This document shows positions 53,701-61,810 of a DNA stretch of 64,000 nt, piece after piece. Within the stretch, counting starts at the first letter, position 1; every line of letters starts with the position of its first letter. Source of the DNA: Candidatus Hydrogenedentota bacterium (GTDB lineage Bacteria > Hydrogenedentota > Hydrogenedentia > Hydrogenedentales > CAITNO01); contig JAGPFE010000002.1 in assembly GCA_018056705.1 (NCBI GenBank), forward strand, positions 62,001 to 126,000, given 5' to 3'. Position numbers and translations under genes: made by a program. Below the pieces are notes generated by a model. It worked only from the letters and a program-made list of their open reading frames with translations. It had not been told where the DNA came from and did not search any database.

Positions 53701-55481
53701 CCGGCATCGCGCCGGAGGCAGGTGTCCGGGTGAATTTCCAGCCACCGGAAGTACTGCTCAGCACGCCGCGGTGGCGGGTGGGCAGCAGTCCATGGATGCC
53801 ATCCGGCACGGCCCTTTCGTTGCCCATCGGCACATGGGGCGTGACCTTCAACACCTTGCCGAATCTCTGGCAATCCCCCCAGCCGGTCATCGTGACGCTG
53901 AACACTCCGGACGTGTATGTTGACCTTGCGCCGGTGTGGGTGCGCGAACGGGGCACGGTGAATATCTATACGCAACCGTCCACGGCATCCTGGCGGCTGA
54001 CCGGTCCGGACGGAGTGGATCAGACTGGAACCGGCAACGCGACGCTGGCCGGCATGCCCACGGGGAACTACACGCTGGAATGGTTGCCTCTGGCGACCTA
54101 TGATCGGCCCGTGCCGGCCACGCTGACGCGGTTCCTGTACCCGAACATGTCGGTGATCTTCAATGGCGCCTATTCCCCGCGCATTGGTGAAGGGATCGCC
54201 CGGGTATCGGTTGTTCTGGTTCCCCAGTCCGCCCTGGACGCCGGTGGACAATGGCGGATCAATGGCGGACCCTGGCTCAACAGTGGCGAGGTTGTGGAAG
54301 TGCCTGACGGGAACAGTTCGCTCGCCTTCAAGGACCTCCCAGGATGGACCTCGCCGGTGCCCCAGACGCTGTTTTTTGAGCGCGACAAGACGACCACGCT
54401 GACGAGGGAATACATCCGTCACAAGGGGACGGTGATCGTGGACGTGGACCCGAACACGGCCCAGTGGGAACTGACTGACGGGGATGGTCATCTGATCACC
54501 GGCACGGGGGACCAGGTGTTGACGGGTGTTCCGGCCGGAACGATCAGTACGCGCTGGTTGCCCCTGGCCAGTTACACCGAGCCCACGCCCAATCCCACCG
54601 TGTTCATCCTGAACAACAACGCCACCTACCGGGTGACGGGCGCGTACGTTCCGGTGATCGGCGAAGGCGAAGGCATCGCGCGGGTGTTTCTGCATCCCGA
54701 CGGCGCGGTGAACGCGGGCGCGCAGTGGCGGCTCCTGGGTGGCGAGTGGCGGTCGAGCGGCGGCATGCAGGCCGCGCCTGACGGCGAGCAGATTATCCGG
54801 TTCCGGGACATCGAGGGCTGGCAGACGCCCGCGGACATGACGGTAAATATCACCCGCGACATTATCAACGACTTCCACGCCACGTACGTACGCCTGTACG
54901 GTTCGCTCCAGGTGCAGGTCACGCCAGACACGGCCGCGTGGCTGGTGGTGGACGCGGATGGCAACGAGCACGCCGGCACGGGTGACGCCCTGTTGACCGG
55001 CATTCCCGCGGGCACGGCCCGGATCCAGTGGGGTGACCTGGAGGGATATGATCCGCCGGATCCGAATCCCGACGAGGTCGTGGTGCCGGCCCACGGTACG
55101 GCCACGGTTACGGGCGAATACCTGGAAGCGATCGTGACCGCCGACTTCGAGGCGTGGCCTCTCAGTGGTCCGGCCCCGCTCGAGGTTACCTTTACCGACC
55201 GGTCGACGTCCACCACCAAGTCCATCATCCAGTGGCGGTGGTATTTCGGCGACGGCAAGATGAGCGACGAGCAGAACCCGACCCACGTGTACCGCGAGCC
55301 GGGTACCTATACCGTGACGCTGCTGGTCAACACGATTGAAAAGAGTGATTCGGCCACGAAACGGCAATGGATTACCGTGACCGACGCGATACCGGTGGCG
55401 GGGCCTGCCGGGCTGGCGCTGGTTGCCCTTGCTCTTGCCCTGGCGGGGGCTTGGGGCGTCCGACGGTGTCGTCGAGCGTGA
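47790..55481 (+). CDS. giant cell-surface protein with Ig-like repeats; apparent fusion of two exported proteins
   Basis: The start at 47790 has GGAG about 8 bases upstream and gives a signal peptide (MKRHTIGLWVLVAGFTLWLSAASYGA). The 2563 residues are modular: an N-terminal beta domain (about 27-250); a cadherin-like domain (about 255-350); seven Ig-like repeats of 97-98 residues (bases 48846-50894); and an Ig domain near 51190-51450. Then comes an internal anchor SIPVAGPLGLTLLVGLL with a basic end, followed at once by a second signal-like stretch (MMASRKRSGSRLLALLVTG...AWA|E, 51522-51629). The second half has a nidogen/DUF-like YIGSNGYITFD region, three repeats of about 158 residues, a PKD domain (about 55141-55380) and a terminal anchor AIPVAGPAGLALVALALALA with RRCRRA. 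Adhesion or surface-layer function is inferred. Confidence 0.85.
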   Translation: MKRHTIGLWVLVAGFTLWLSAASYGAVTVLNTFTAKDEGDSQEFTVSVNVPAGTELAVAGVTNRDDRGVEYVQFVGQGNFHLIVDSEPSTMAERAALLYYKQPPSGTVSLKVRLTGNSRHKAVGVLFLSNVNLAQFSPPGTPSPLLPLAKYDGAFQSNRPSVSMVFTGSEAPAGSLVISATTCKGDTLNIANTPAHVQRWSQDTVYKVLGITISRQQHRGSSIAGSPSGATVSWNYGDNWGLAAVVIPPRPGLQGITTTGLTVGDNAPAGTSVGTLVANDPDNLGPYTWTLLDNAGGRFTLDASNTASVTVRSGDPSLFDAGTASTHTIRARVSDTYGNSVEQDFTVTVTDTTPPEIGSLTALPVIARSGVLVTLRAAVTDNVGLGGLPSLTVSGNPVADPALSGGEYAWMYVVPGSLPDGYAPVHISAADTSSNPASRSFPSVLLIDNTLPSLGGLAASTPYARPGDTVTVSVSASDANGLAGPPTLTIGGFNAGAPSSQSGDTFSWNFVIPGGMPEGYPAFNLSVTDTAGNTRTGYADTLLLVDATAPVISGFSCAPAWAMAGTVVTFTATVTDNYGLASLPTLQLNGTPVGAPSVSGTTYTWTTVISATEQQGPATITITAQDNAGNSASYTPSGTVLTIDRTPPTITGLSCSPTLAKPGMTVTISATVMDNYALNGLPTLTVNGLAAPAPIQSGYAYTWTYVVPSGVAEGWATVTLSAVDMVGNVRTVSSTTLLNLDPNGPVVSNVSATPAEAKYNTPVTIQATITDYTGVSGTPTLTVNGIAATFSGASGNVYTWTYTVGAMVPEGPATLRFTANDVLNNTTVYNNTSALLIDRTPPVIANVQVIPSVAKGGDVVRIRFDATDAYTSIQGQPTVSVNGVSAQYYSVSGSTYEYRYTVRANEPEGAATIVLTARDRVANAGFRSENSLLMIDRSAPTVSLVTVDPPCAGNGQQVMIGFRITDPGGLGGYPTVTVNGHAATRVGGAGGAFEYSYTVIEGQDPDGPASIAITVSDLVGNSGTSSANGLLTVDTMPPAGSVTIENGATYTRSIFVTLGVTASDGAGGCGVTSMSFSADGAQWTGWEAITSTRSWELTASTGWKRVYARFRDAAGNVSAPVYDEIAYKPNPLAVDREGSAEVTVGRGNAVVLEASPRNVFGRVLSYEWRKNGETVYDNQGNKVDGPVLALENVSFEDEGEYVCVVVDELETATSAPFTVRVMESIPVAGPLGLTLLVGLLAGAGMMASRKRSGSRLLALLVTGAVVLGGLAGTTGTAWAEAAVVYSAHCETGGLDNASLEALAREKGSVEVWERDAEGKVIRKIARWGDPAHANPLFVTTQAEAMDEWLARGAKSTVMKDGTEVVSADLGEGLILEMSRPQVPGGPTFESRLIRGGEVLLTEQWWEERSPEGILRPRFIRIDDGQRAMVQVFEYTDTPPEAFPPVSMKVEGPERPIEGKVIVYPPVRESLPDKSGLQSQEVQFLVPQQGLDNLGFDSGWIPSGGYGDPGGFVIQVRVRANAGFNYDASVNGLITLDDTGLLGVGPANGTWGFYFGAEFYLKGAVDLSWVPLIGQFLQPFTVDVPYVPDFNLVASDRDDFSSWLLDEVSELRDEAGRTNITSVDLISLALSQGILPQLPSWLPVKPSVVVGLDIAAIANGTLTCDSIDVNDQIYFTTEGQQLPVTVPPEGYTGIASYNENASLNLGAKLYPYITASVKVFSWSWGYTYPDSSDPNNLLNQIEWLPIKLRNFPFNEVELNFTGLPSQGNPTDWFTQQFTTYNNNLSGKRIRFTPNLSNNFYVACLEENVTDYRTAIEGSTEIPLPDDGFAAVDLQYGQKVSLYGQQYSRIYIGSNGYITFDAGDTTSSVSLDNHFSQPRVSGLFYNLKPDQGGKVYFKQLPNRAVITYDNVRVGLIQGQKVDVQVELFYDGRIVITWKYLDPTVFGLVGLSRGGGKPSDFVMSRFVNYPTCLSGIAPEAGVRVNFQPPEVLLSTPRWRVGSSPWMPSGTALSLPIGTWGVTFNTLPNLWQSPQPVIVTLNTPDVYVDLAPVWVRERGTVNIYTQPSTASWRLTGPDGVDQTGTGNATLAGMPTGNYTLEWLPLATYDRPVPATLTRFLYPNMSVIFNGAYSPRIGEGIARVSVVLVPQSALDAGGQWRINGGPWLNSGEVVEVPDGNSSLAFKDLPGWTSPVPQTLFFERDKTTTLTREYIRHKGTVIVDVDPNTAQWELTDGDGHLITGTGDQVLTGVPAGTISTRWLPLASYTEPTPNPTVFILNNNATYRVTGAYVPVIGEGEGIARVFLHPDGAVNAGAQWRLLGGEWRSSGGMQAAPDGEQIIRFRDIEGWQTPADMTVNITRDIINDFHATYVRLYGSLQVQVTPDTAAWLVVDADGNEHAGTGDALLTGIPAGTARIQWGDLEGYDPPDPNPDEVVVPAHGTATVTGEYLEAIVTADFEAWPLSGPAPLEVTFTDRSTSTTKSIIQWRWYFGDGKMSDEQNPTHVYREPGTYTVTLLVNTIEKSDSATKRQWITVTDAIPVAGPAGLALVALALALAGAWGVRRCRRA
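48846..50894 (+). repeat. seven in-frame Ig-like repeats of 97-98 codons
   Basis: Units begin at the (D)xTPP-like boundary at about 48846, 49137, 49431, 49725, 50016, 50307 and 50601, and the last ends near 50894. The spacing is 291 or 294 bases each time. Each unit has the pattern GLxGxPTLTVNG in its centre and a DxxGN near its end. This is coding repeat, not CRISPR. Confidence 0.85.
53745..55130 (+). repeat. three in-frame repeats of about 158 codons
   Basis: Each unit has a QWR-type core (RWRVGSSPWMPSG, QWRINGGPWLNSG, QWRLLGGEWRSSG) and, later, a TAxW...GTG...LxGxPxG...W..L..Y..P segment. Cores lie near 53770, 54252 and 54724. Boundaries are approximate. Confidence 0.75.
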
Positions 55482-55522
55482 CCGCGCGCGGCTGAAATCT
55501 CATGAAGCGTGCTTTCGTGAAG

Positions 55523-55550
55523 CGTCCTTTCCAGTGCCTTGGAAAGGACG
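55523..55550. terminator. bidirectional hairpin between convergent genes
   Basis: A perfect 11-bp stem (CGTCCTTTCCA 55523-55533 with TGGAAAGGACG 55540-55550) and a 6-base loop sit midway between the stops at 55481 and 55580. No T run; could end messages on both strands. Confidence 0.5.
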
Positions 55551-55579
55551 GACACTCGCGGTCTCGATGAGCGTTCCAG

Positions 55580-57571
55580 TCAGTTCCCGTTCTTCTCGTA
55601 GAACAGCAGGACGGCGGAACGGGGTTCTGGCATGGTAATCAGGATTCCTTTTTCCATGAGTTCCCTGCCGGTTGCCCGCTGGACCTGTCCGTCGTCCGAT
55701 GTGATGATCTGGTAGGGGGACTCGGGGTCCAGGCCCCGCAAAGGATAGCGGGCGGATTCGTAGGGACTGTTCGCCCGGCGGAAGACCTGGATCACGCCAT
55801 CCCCGTGGTCGGGGCGATCCAGTTGCCAGGCCAACCACACGTCGTCAGTGGTGCCATAGGGGCTTATGGGATAGAAGTCGCCGAAATAATACGGAGCCAC
55901 TTGCTGCCATTCCGCGATGAATCGACGGGCCTGATCGAAATCGAATCCCGCTTCCCGGATATCCCAGTTCACCACGAGGAAGGGCGCGAGGGTGCTGCGG
56001 AATCCATAGAGCGATTTTTCCCAGTTCACGCTGTCATGGTAGGGCAACCACAGGTCGAACCCCCAGGTCACGCTCTGATGCGCCTCGGGGATCTGTTCCA
56101 GGTCCGTTCGCAACAGGGGCACCGCGCGGCGCATGGTTTCCAGGTCGTTACGCCGCCCGCCGCTCGCGCAGGAATCTATCAGCATGCCGGGATGCCGCTG
56201 GCGTAACGCGTCGAAGTACCGCAGGTACCCTTCGACGTAACGGATTTCCGTGATACCCTGCCGGTCTTCCGGGTCATTGGCCCGCCAGTACGGCAAGGGA
56301 TCGATATTGAAGTCGGACCGGTAGAAATCGATGCCTTCGTCGGTCAGCATCCTGTCCACGTGATCCGTGATCCATGCCTGGACTTCCGGATCATCCATTC
56401 TGAGCAGGCCACCGTTCCGGCCGCCATGAACCCATTCCGGGTGATTTTCGGCGATCCAGGACCCGGCGGCGACCCGCTCGACCTCGAACCAGACCAGCAG
56501 TTCGACTCCCTGGGCGTGGGCGTGGTCCGAAACCGCCCTGAGACCGCCGGGGAACCGTTTTCGGTCCACCTCCCACGTGCCGACCTTGGGCCATCCCCAG
56601 TCTCCGCCATCGTTCACGTACCATCCCGCGTCAATCCACCAGGTGGTCAGCGGCAGGTTTTCCCTCCGGCAGATATCCAGAAACGTGATTTCACCCTCCT
56701 GGGTGGTCTGGGAGTGGAAGGGCCAGAAGGTGGCCATGGCTAGTTTCGGACCGGGGGGCTTGCCGTGGTCGAGGGGGAAATTATGGGCGAACATCCAGCG
56801 TCGCCAGATGTTCTGCGCGCGCAGCCAGTCGCCCCGGTAAAACTGCAACGCGATCAGGGGCGCGCGGATTTCTTCGCCAGGGTGCAGGACGAGGTGGGTG
56901 AGTTCCTGGCCGGCCCTAACCCGCAGTCCGGTGTCCCCTTCCCGGGCGAAACGGGAGGCCCACTGTCCAGGCCAGCCGATCGCGATCAGCACGCCCGAAC
57001 CGTTACCGAATTCCAGGTTGTAGTATGGCCACGCGCCATTGGTGGGGCGTCCGCCTTCAGGCGCGAAAGACAGGCTGGCGTCGGCCTTCAGCGTGGCCGT
57101 CATGGGGGCGAAACTGTCCATGGCGTACCGGTCGCCGAGGTGGTAACGCAGCAGGAATTCTCCTTCCGGTCCCCGCTGGAACAACGTGTCCAGCGCCTGA
57201 ATCGATTCCAGCAGCGGCGTGTCCGCGGCTCCTTCATTCTTGAAATAGACTGTCCACTCCACCGTGGGATAGTCTTTCCACGCGATGCCCTCGCAACGGA
57301 CGACCAGTCCCGTCTCTGGATCGCTGAACCGCAGGGTATGCCGCTCGCGCGCGTCGTCTACGGATGCCGTCTCGTACGCGCGGTTCCATCCGGCCAGCAG
57401 TCCGGCCGCCGGCTGTCCGTTCATGGTGAAAGACAGGAAGGGCTCTCCCGGGGTGTCCGGGGTACCGAAATGACGCGCGACCCAAGCGTCGCGGTCCGCG
57501 AATTCCTCCGGGATGGGGGTGACACCACTGATTCCCGCCACCAGCAGCGAAGCAATCCATAGCGTGGCCAT
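55580..57571 (-). CDS. secreted alpha-galactosidase (GH36-like)
   Basis: The ATG at 57571 is preferred, since GGAGG lies 8 bases upstream; the ATG two codons earlier is too close. The 663 residues start with a signal peptide (MATLWIASLLVAGISGVTP). A beta-sandwich of about 270 residues leads into the (beta/alpha)8 barrel: TTWWIDAGWYVNDGG (about 310), the nucleophile region DFYRSDFNIDP (Asp about 420), IDSCASGGRRND (about 465) and LLRTDLEQIPEAHQ, which should hold the acid/base Asp. It removes alpha-galactose from oligosaccharides or gums. It is divergent from a sodium:solute symporter, with shared upstream repeats, so the two are probably coregulated. Confidence 0.9.
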   Translation of the reverse strand: MATLWIASLLVAGISGVTPIPEEFADRDAWVARHFGTPDTPGEPFLSFTMNGQPAAGLLAGWNRAYETASVDDARERHTLRFSDPETGLVVRCEGIAWKDYPTVEWTVYFKNEGAADTPLLESIQALDTLFQRGPEGEFLLRYHLGDRYAMDSFAPMTATLKADASLSFAPEGGRPTNGAWPYYNLEFGNGSGVLIAIGWPGQWASRFAREGDTGLRVRAGQELTHLVLHPGEEIRAPLIALQFYRGDWLRAQNIWRRWMFAHNFPLDHGKPPGPKLAMATFWPFHSQTTQEGEITFLDICRRENLPLTTWWIDAGWYVNDGGDWGWPKVGTWEVDRKRFPGGLRAVSDHAHAQGVELLVWFEVERVAAGSWIAENHPEWVHGGRNGGLLRMDDPEVQAWITDHVDRMLTDEGIDFYRSDFNIDPLPYWRANDPEDRQGITEIRYVEGYLRYFDALRQRHPGMLIDSCASGGRRNDLETMRRAVPLLRTDLEQIPEAHQSVTWGFDLWLPYHDSVNWEKSLYGFRSTLAPFLVVNWDIREAGFDFDQARRFIAEWQQVAPYYFGDFYPISPYGTTDDVWLAWQLDRPDHGDGVIQVFRRANSPYESARYPLRGLDPESPYQIITSDDGQVQRATGRELMEKGILITMPEPRSAVLLFYEKNGN

Positions 57572-57580
57572 GGCCATGTC

Positions 57581-57692
57581 CTCCGTTTTGGCGTGCCGCG
57601 CGGGTCATTATAGCACGACCAGCCCACACATCCGCATCGCTATAATCAGGTCCCGCTCCGTTTTGGCGTGCCGCGCGGGTCATGATAGCACG
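57581..57692. repeat. 37-base direct repeat in the divergent promoter region
   Basis: Copies at 57581-57617 and 57656-57692 differ at one base. On the minus strand each runs from CGTGCTAT(A/C)ATG to CAAAACGGAG; the first includes a TATAAT box and the ribosome site of the GH36 gene. The 75-base period suggests a tandem duplication. Confidence 0.75.
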
Positions 57693-57789
57693 GACGCTCC
57701 AACGGGCCGGGGGCCCGGTCGCTTGGGGTTGCATGCTGGCCGGTAAATTCCGGACAATAGTCCTGCTCGCGAACGGGGAAGGCAGCACC

Positions 57790-59625
57790 ATGATTCCGCA
57801 AGGCGGCACAGAGGTCGATTACGTTATCGTGCTCGCGTATTTCGTGGGGATTACCCTGTTCGGCGTGTATTTCGGCCGTTACGCCAAGGGCACTAGCGAT
57901 TACTTTTTCGGGGGACAACGGTTCGCGTGGTGGCTTATCGGATTTTCGTCGATCGCGACGATGGTCGGCAGTTACAGTTTCGTCAAGTACAGCGAGGCCG
58001 GATTTTCCTATGGCCTGAGCAGTTCCCAGAGTTACCTGAACGACTGGTTCTGGATTCCCATCCTGCTGGTGGTCTGGCTGCCAATTCTGTATTATCGGCG
58101 GATTCAGTCGGTGCCCGAGTATTTCGACCTGCGTTTCGGTTCCGCGGCCCGCTTGGCCGCCACGGCGTTCATGCTGGTTTACCTGGTCGGCTACATCGGC
58201 GTGAACCTGCTGACTCTCGGCAAGGCCCTGCAACCCCTCATGGGCTGGAGCGTGATGACCGGGGCAGCGGTGACCTGCGTGTTCATCACCGCCTATGTCA
58301 TGGCGGGGGGGCAGACATCGGTGATCATGACGGACCTGCTTCAGGGCGCGATTCTGCTGGTAGCCGGCCTTGCCCTGTTCGCGGCGGGCATCTGGCAGGC
58401 GGGGGGATTCGGTCCCTTCTGGGAAGCCCTGCCCCGGGGCCATCGTTTCCTCTTCTCCGAGTGGAATCGTCCGGACGCGTTCAGTTTCATCGGTATTTAC
58501 GTTCAGGACGGCCTGGCCAATTCCGCCGCTTTCGTGCTGATGAACCAGGGCATGATCATGCGTTTCCTGGCGTTGCGGACCCTTCGCGACGCGCGGAAGA
58601 TGGCCGTGCTGTGGATCCTAGTCCTGTCGCCGCTGGCGGCGGTGGCGGTCAGTGGCGCGGGATGGGTGGCCCGGGCCTTGGTAACGCAGGGACAGTTGTC
58701 CACCACGGCGGAACGGGCGTTTATCGACGCGGCGGAATTTCTCTGCGCGCCGGGTATCTTTGGCCTGGTGCTGGCCGCGTTGCTCGCCGCGCTCATGAGC
58801 ACCGCCGACACGCTGATCAACGCGGTGGCCGCGGTAGCCATCAACGATATCTATCGTCCCTACCTGGCGCCCAACCGGGAAGACCGGCATTACCTGCTGG
58901 TGGCCCGGCTGGTGAGCCTTGGCGCGGCGGCCCTGGGCCTGGTGCTGGTGCCCGTGATGTCCCGGGGCACCATCTACCATGCCCACGCCATGTTTACCGC
59001 GGCGGTGACCCCGCCCATGGTAGTGGCGATCCTGCTGGGCATGTTCTGGACCCGTTACAACCAGCCCGCGGCCCTGGCCACGCTAGTTGGTGGCGGCCTG
59101 CTCAGCCTGGTCACGTTTATCCCCGGCGTGGATGGGATCCTGGTCGGGCCGTTTTCCTTCGGTATGGGCCCGGAAAGTTACGCGTTCACGCGGGCGCTGT
59201 TCGGGCTGGTGACGAGTGTGGCGATCGGCATGGCCGTCGCGCTCGCGACCCGGCCCCAGCCCATGGCGCGCCTGCTGGGTCTTGTAGCCGGCACCCAGCT
59301 GGACGCCCTGCGCCTGTACAAGGGAGGCGCTCCAAACCTGAACGAAGGCCAGATCGTTGAGGGAGTAGCCCGGGTGGATGCCGGGCTGGGCGAAGGATTC
59401 GTTGTGGCGCTGTCTCCCGTGGCTCGGGACCGGCTCCGCGCGCGCCCCGGTGACATGGTCTATGTGTGTGACGACCGGTGGTGGCTGGGCGGCCTGCGCA
59501 GTTTTCACGGCAGGGTGACGGACGCGGCCCCTGCCGGTGAGCGCGAAATCCGGATCACGCCGGAAGCGGCAGACTGGTCCGGTATCCGGGACAACAGCGC
59601 GGTATGGGTAGAAAAGATCTGCTGA
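57790..59625 (+). CDS. sodium:solute symporter family transporter with C-terminal extension
   Basis: The start at 57790 has GGGGAAGG about 9 bases upstream. The 611-residue protein is an SSS-family (SGLT/PutP-like) importer with about thirteen hydrophobic segments: VDYVIVLAYFVGITLFGVYFGRYAKGTSDYFFGG at the start and ALLAALMSTADTLINAVAA for the sodium-site helix (Ser/Thr at MSTADT). After about residue 495 a soluble extension of about 110 residues follows (GQIVEGVARVDAGLGEGFVVALSP...DRWWLGG), not usual for SSS members and perhaps regulatory. The neighbouring GH36 and beta-helix genes suggest a sugar substrate. Confidence 0.88.
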   Translation: MIPQGGTEVDYVIVLAYFVGITLFGVYFGRYAKGTSDYFFGGQRFAWWLIGFSSIATMVGSYSFVKYSEAGFSYGLSSSQSYLNDWFWIPILLVVWLPILYYRRIQSVPEYFDLRFGSAARLAATAFMLVYLVGYIGVNLLTLGKALQPLMGWSVMTGAAVTCVFITAYVMAGGQTSVIMTDLLQGAILLVAGLALFAAGIWQAGGFGPFWEALPRGHRFLFSEWNRPDAFSFIGIYVQDGLANSAAFVLMNQGMIMRFLALRTLRDARKMAVLWILVLSPLAAVAVSGAGWVARALVTQGQLSTTAERAFIDAAEFLCAPGIFGLVLAALLAALMSTADTLINAVAAVAINDIYRPYLAPNREDRHYLLVARLVSLGAAALGLVLVPVMSRGTIYHAHAMFTAAVTPPMVVAILLGMFWTRYNQPAALATLVGGGLLSLVTFIPGVDGILVGPFSFGMGPESYAFTRALFGLVTSVAIGMAVALATRPQPMARLLGLVAGTQLDALRLYKGGAPNLNEGQIVEGVARVDAGLGEGFVVALSPVARDRLRARPGDMVYVCDDRWWLGGLRSFHGRVTDAAPAGEREIRITPEAADWSGIRDNSAVWVEKIC

Positions 59626-59653
59626 TGTCGCGTGAAACGAAGGGAGAAGGGTC

Positions 59654-61810
59654 ATGGTTCAGCAAGGTAAAGGCGCGTGGTTCGCGTGGCTGTGCTGCCT
59701 GGTGCTGCTGGGGGGAAGTGCCGCGTTTGCCGCGGATCCGGTGATCATCCATGTCGCACCGGATGGTAACGACGCCTGGAGCGGATCGCTGGAACGTCCC
59801 ACCGCGGATGGGTCGGATGGTCCCCTGGCAAGCCCGGCGGGAGCCCTGAACCGGTTACGGACCCTGCGCGCCTCCGGCATCGGCAGGGAAACGCCTGTTC
59901 GGGTCGTGTTCAGGGAGGGAAGGTATCCCCTTGTCGAGCCCGTGACGCTCACGCCGGAGGATTCCGGCGGTCCGGTCAGCCCGGTCATTTTCGAGGCCAA
60001 TGACGACGCGGAAGTAATCTGGGACGGTGGCGTCCCGGTTACCGGATGGCGAGAAGAGGCGGACGGAACCTGGACCGCGCCCGTTCCGGAGGGATGCGGC
60101 GCGCCGGGTGTTCCCGTGAGCGCGCTGTGGATCAACGGGCAGCGGCGCGTGCCCGCCCGGATGCCCAACGCCCGCAACGCGCCGGGCGATTTTCCCCGGG
60201 ACGTAGAACTATTTTTCATTGACGGCACGGTAACCGAGAAGGACAATGAGGGCAAGGAAGTGCCCAGTCACTCGGCGTTCCGGTATCACGAGGGGGACCT
60301 GAAAAACTGGGCAGGGCTGGGCGACGCTCGGCTGGTGGTCTATCACTCGTGGGAAACGTCGCTGTTCCGGGTGGCTTCGCTGGACGAGGGACAGCGAATC
60401 GTCACGTTCACCGGGCGCGCGCCGTGGTATTTTGGCCAGTGGGCCAGGAATCAATGGTATTTCGTGGAGAACCTGGATGAAGCCCTTGATCAGCCTGGAG
60501 AATGGGTGCACCGCACGCGCGAAGGTATCATCCGCTACAGGCCGCTTCCCGGTGAGCGGCCGGAAAACGTGGAAGCGGTAGTGCCGCGGGCCCGGCAACT
60601 GCTGGTGCTGCGGGGCGTTCCCGAGGCGGAACAATTCGTGGAGCACGCGCGCTTCAGGGGAATCACCTTCGCGCACACGGATTACCCGATCGGTCCGGAA
60701 GGCCACTCCGACAGCCAGGCGGCGCACTCCGTGAACGCGGCGGTGGAATGGACCGGCGCCCGGCACTGCGTCCTGGAACACTGCCGCGTAATCCACGCGA
60801 GCAACTATGGCGTGTGGTTCCGGCGCGGCTGTCAGCACAATCTCATGCGGCAATGCGAGGTATATGACCTTGGCGCGGGCGGCGCGCGGATCGGGGAATG
60901 CGGAAACCCGTCCACGGAGGCGGAAGCGGCCCAGTGGAACGAAATCGATAATTGTATTTTCATGGATGGCGGCCGGATTTTCCGGGGCGCGGTAGGCCTG
61001 TGGATCGGTCGGGCGTCTTATAACCGGCTTTCTCACAACGAGGTCGGGTGGTTCCGGTACACCGGTATATCCGTGGGCTGGTCCTGGGGGTACGACCCGT
61101 CTTCCGCCCACCACAACATGATCGAGTTTAACCACGTTCACCATATCGGCCAGGGCCAGTTGAACGACATGGGCGGCATCTACACCCTGGGCATATCACC
61201 CGGTACCATCGTGCGGAACAACTGCTTCCACGATGTCCGGTCCAACCCGAAACTCTACGGCGGCTGGGGGCTGTACACCGATGAAGGTAGCAGCGATATC
61301 CTGATGGAGAACAACATCGTCTACAACACCACTACCGGGGGGTTCCATCAGCACTACGGGAGGGAAAACCGCATCGTGAACAACATCCTGGCGTTTTCGG
61401 CCAACGAGCAGATCATCCGCACTCGACAGGAGGATCACGTGTCGTTCTATTTCCTGCGTAACATCGTGTATTACGACAATGGTCGTCTGCTGGGGTCGAA
61501 CTGGAAAGACGACGCCAGGTTCGTGGTCGAGGGAAACATCTACTGGAACACCGCGGGCCCGGTCCGGTTTGGCGAGGATGACCTGGATGGATGGCGGGTC
61601 CGGGGACACGATTTCCGGGGCGCGGTAGTTGACCCGAAATTTACGGATCCCCCGCGCGGCGATTTTTCCCTGCCGGCAGATTCTCCGGTCATTGCCCTGG
61701 GGTTCCGGCCGATCGATCGGTCTCAAATCGGCCTGTACGGGGACGAGGACTGGACCGGGCGACCGGAAACGCTGGCGCGACAGTCAGGCCTGGATGCCCT
61801 GGTGCCCTAG
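59654..61810 (+). CDS. secreted right-handed beta-helix enzyme (GH141-like)
   Basis: GGGAGAAGGG lies just upstream of the ATG at 59654. The 718-residue product has a signal peptide (FAWLCCLVLLGGSAAFA|A) and then HVAPDGNDAWSG, the usual opening of this group. After a beta-domain (about 30-220) comes a right-handed beta-helix (about 320-640), with regular HNMIEFNHVHHIGQ, NDMGGIYTLG and NIVYNTTTGGFHQHYG rungs. Characterised GH141 members act on fucose or xylose links in pectin or xylan; the substrate here is not known. A 28-base gap to the transporter gene argues for one transcript. Its stop overlaps the convergent radical SAM gene by 4 bases. Confidence 0.8.
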   Translation: MVQQGKGAWFAWLCCLVLLGGSAAFAADPVIIHVAPDGNDAWSGSLERPTADGSDGPLASPAGALNRLRTLRASGIGRETPVRVVFREGRYPLVEPVTLTPEDSGGPVSPVIFEANDDAEVIWDGGVPVTGWREEADGTWTAPVPEGCGAPGVPVSALWINGQRRVPARMPNARNAPGDFPRDVELFFIDGTVTEKDNEGKEVPSHSAFRYHEGDLKNWAGLGDARLVVYHSWETSLFRVASLDEGQRIVTFTGRAPWYFGQWARNQWYFVENLDEALDQPGEWVHRTREGIIRYRPLPGERPENVEAVVPRARQLLVLRGVPEAEQFVEHARFRGITFAHTDYPIGPEGHSDSQAAHSVNAAVEWTGARHCVLEHCRVIHASNYGVWFRRGCQHNLMRQCEVYDLGAGGARIGECGNPSTEAEAAQWNEIDNCIFMDGGRIFRGAVGLWIGRASYNRLSHNEVGWFRYTGISVGWSWGYDPSSAHHNMIEFNHVHHIGQGQLNDMGGIYTLGISPGTIVRNNCFHDVRSNPKLYGGWGLYTDEGSSDILMENNIVYNTTTGGFHQHYGRENRIVNNILAFSANEQIIRTRQEDHVSFYFLRNIVYYDNGRLLGSNWKDDARFVVEGNIYWNTAGPVRFGEDDLDGWRVRGHDFRGAVVDPKFTDPPRGDFSLPADSPVIALGFRPIDRSQIGLYGDEDWTGRPETLARQSGLDALVP

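Noticed and set aside
53481..55367. Long antisense frame over the second half of the giant surface gene
   Set aside because: Composition and lack of a ribosome site fit a shadow frame; the plus strand has a PKD domain and anchor in the same place.
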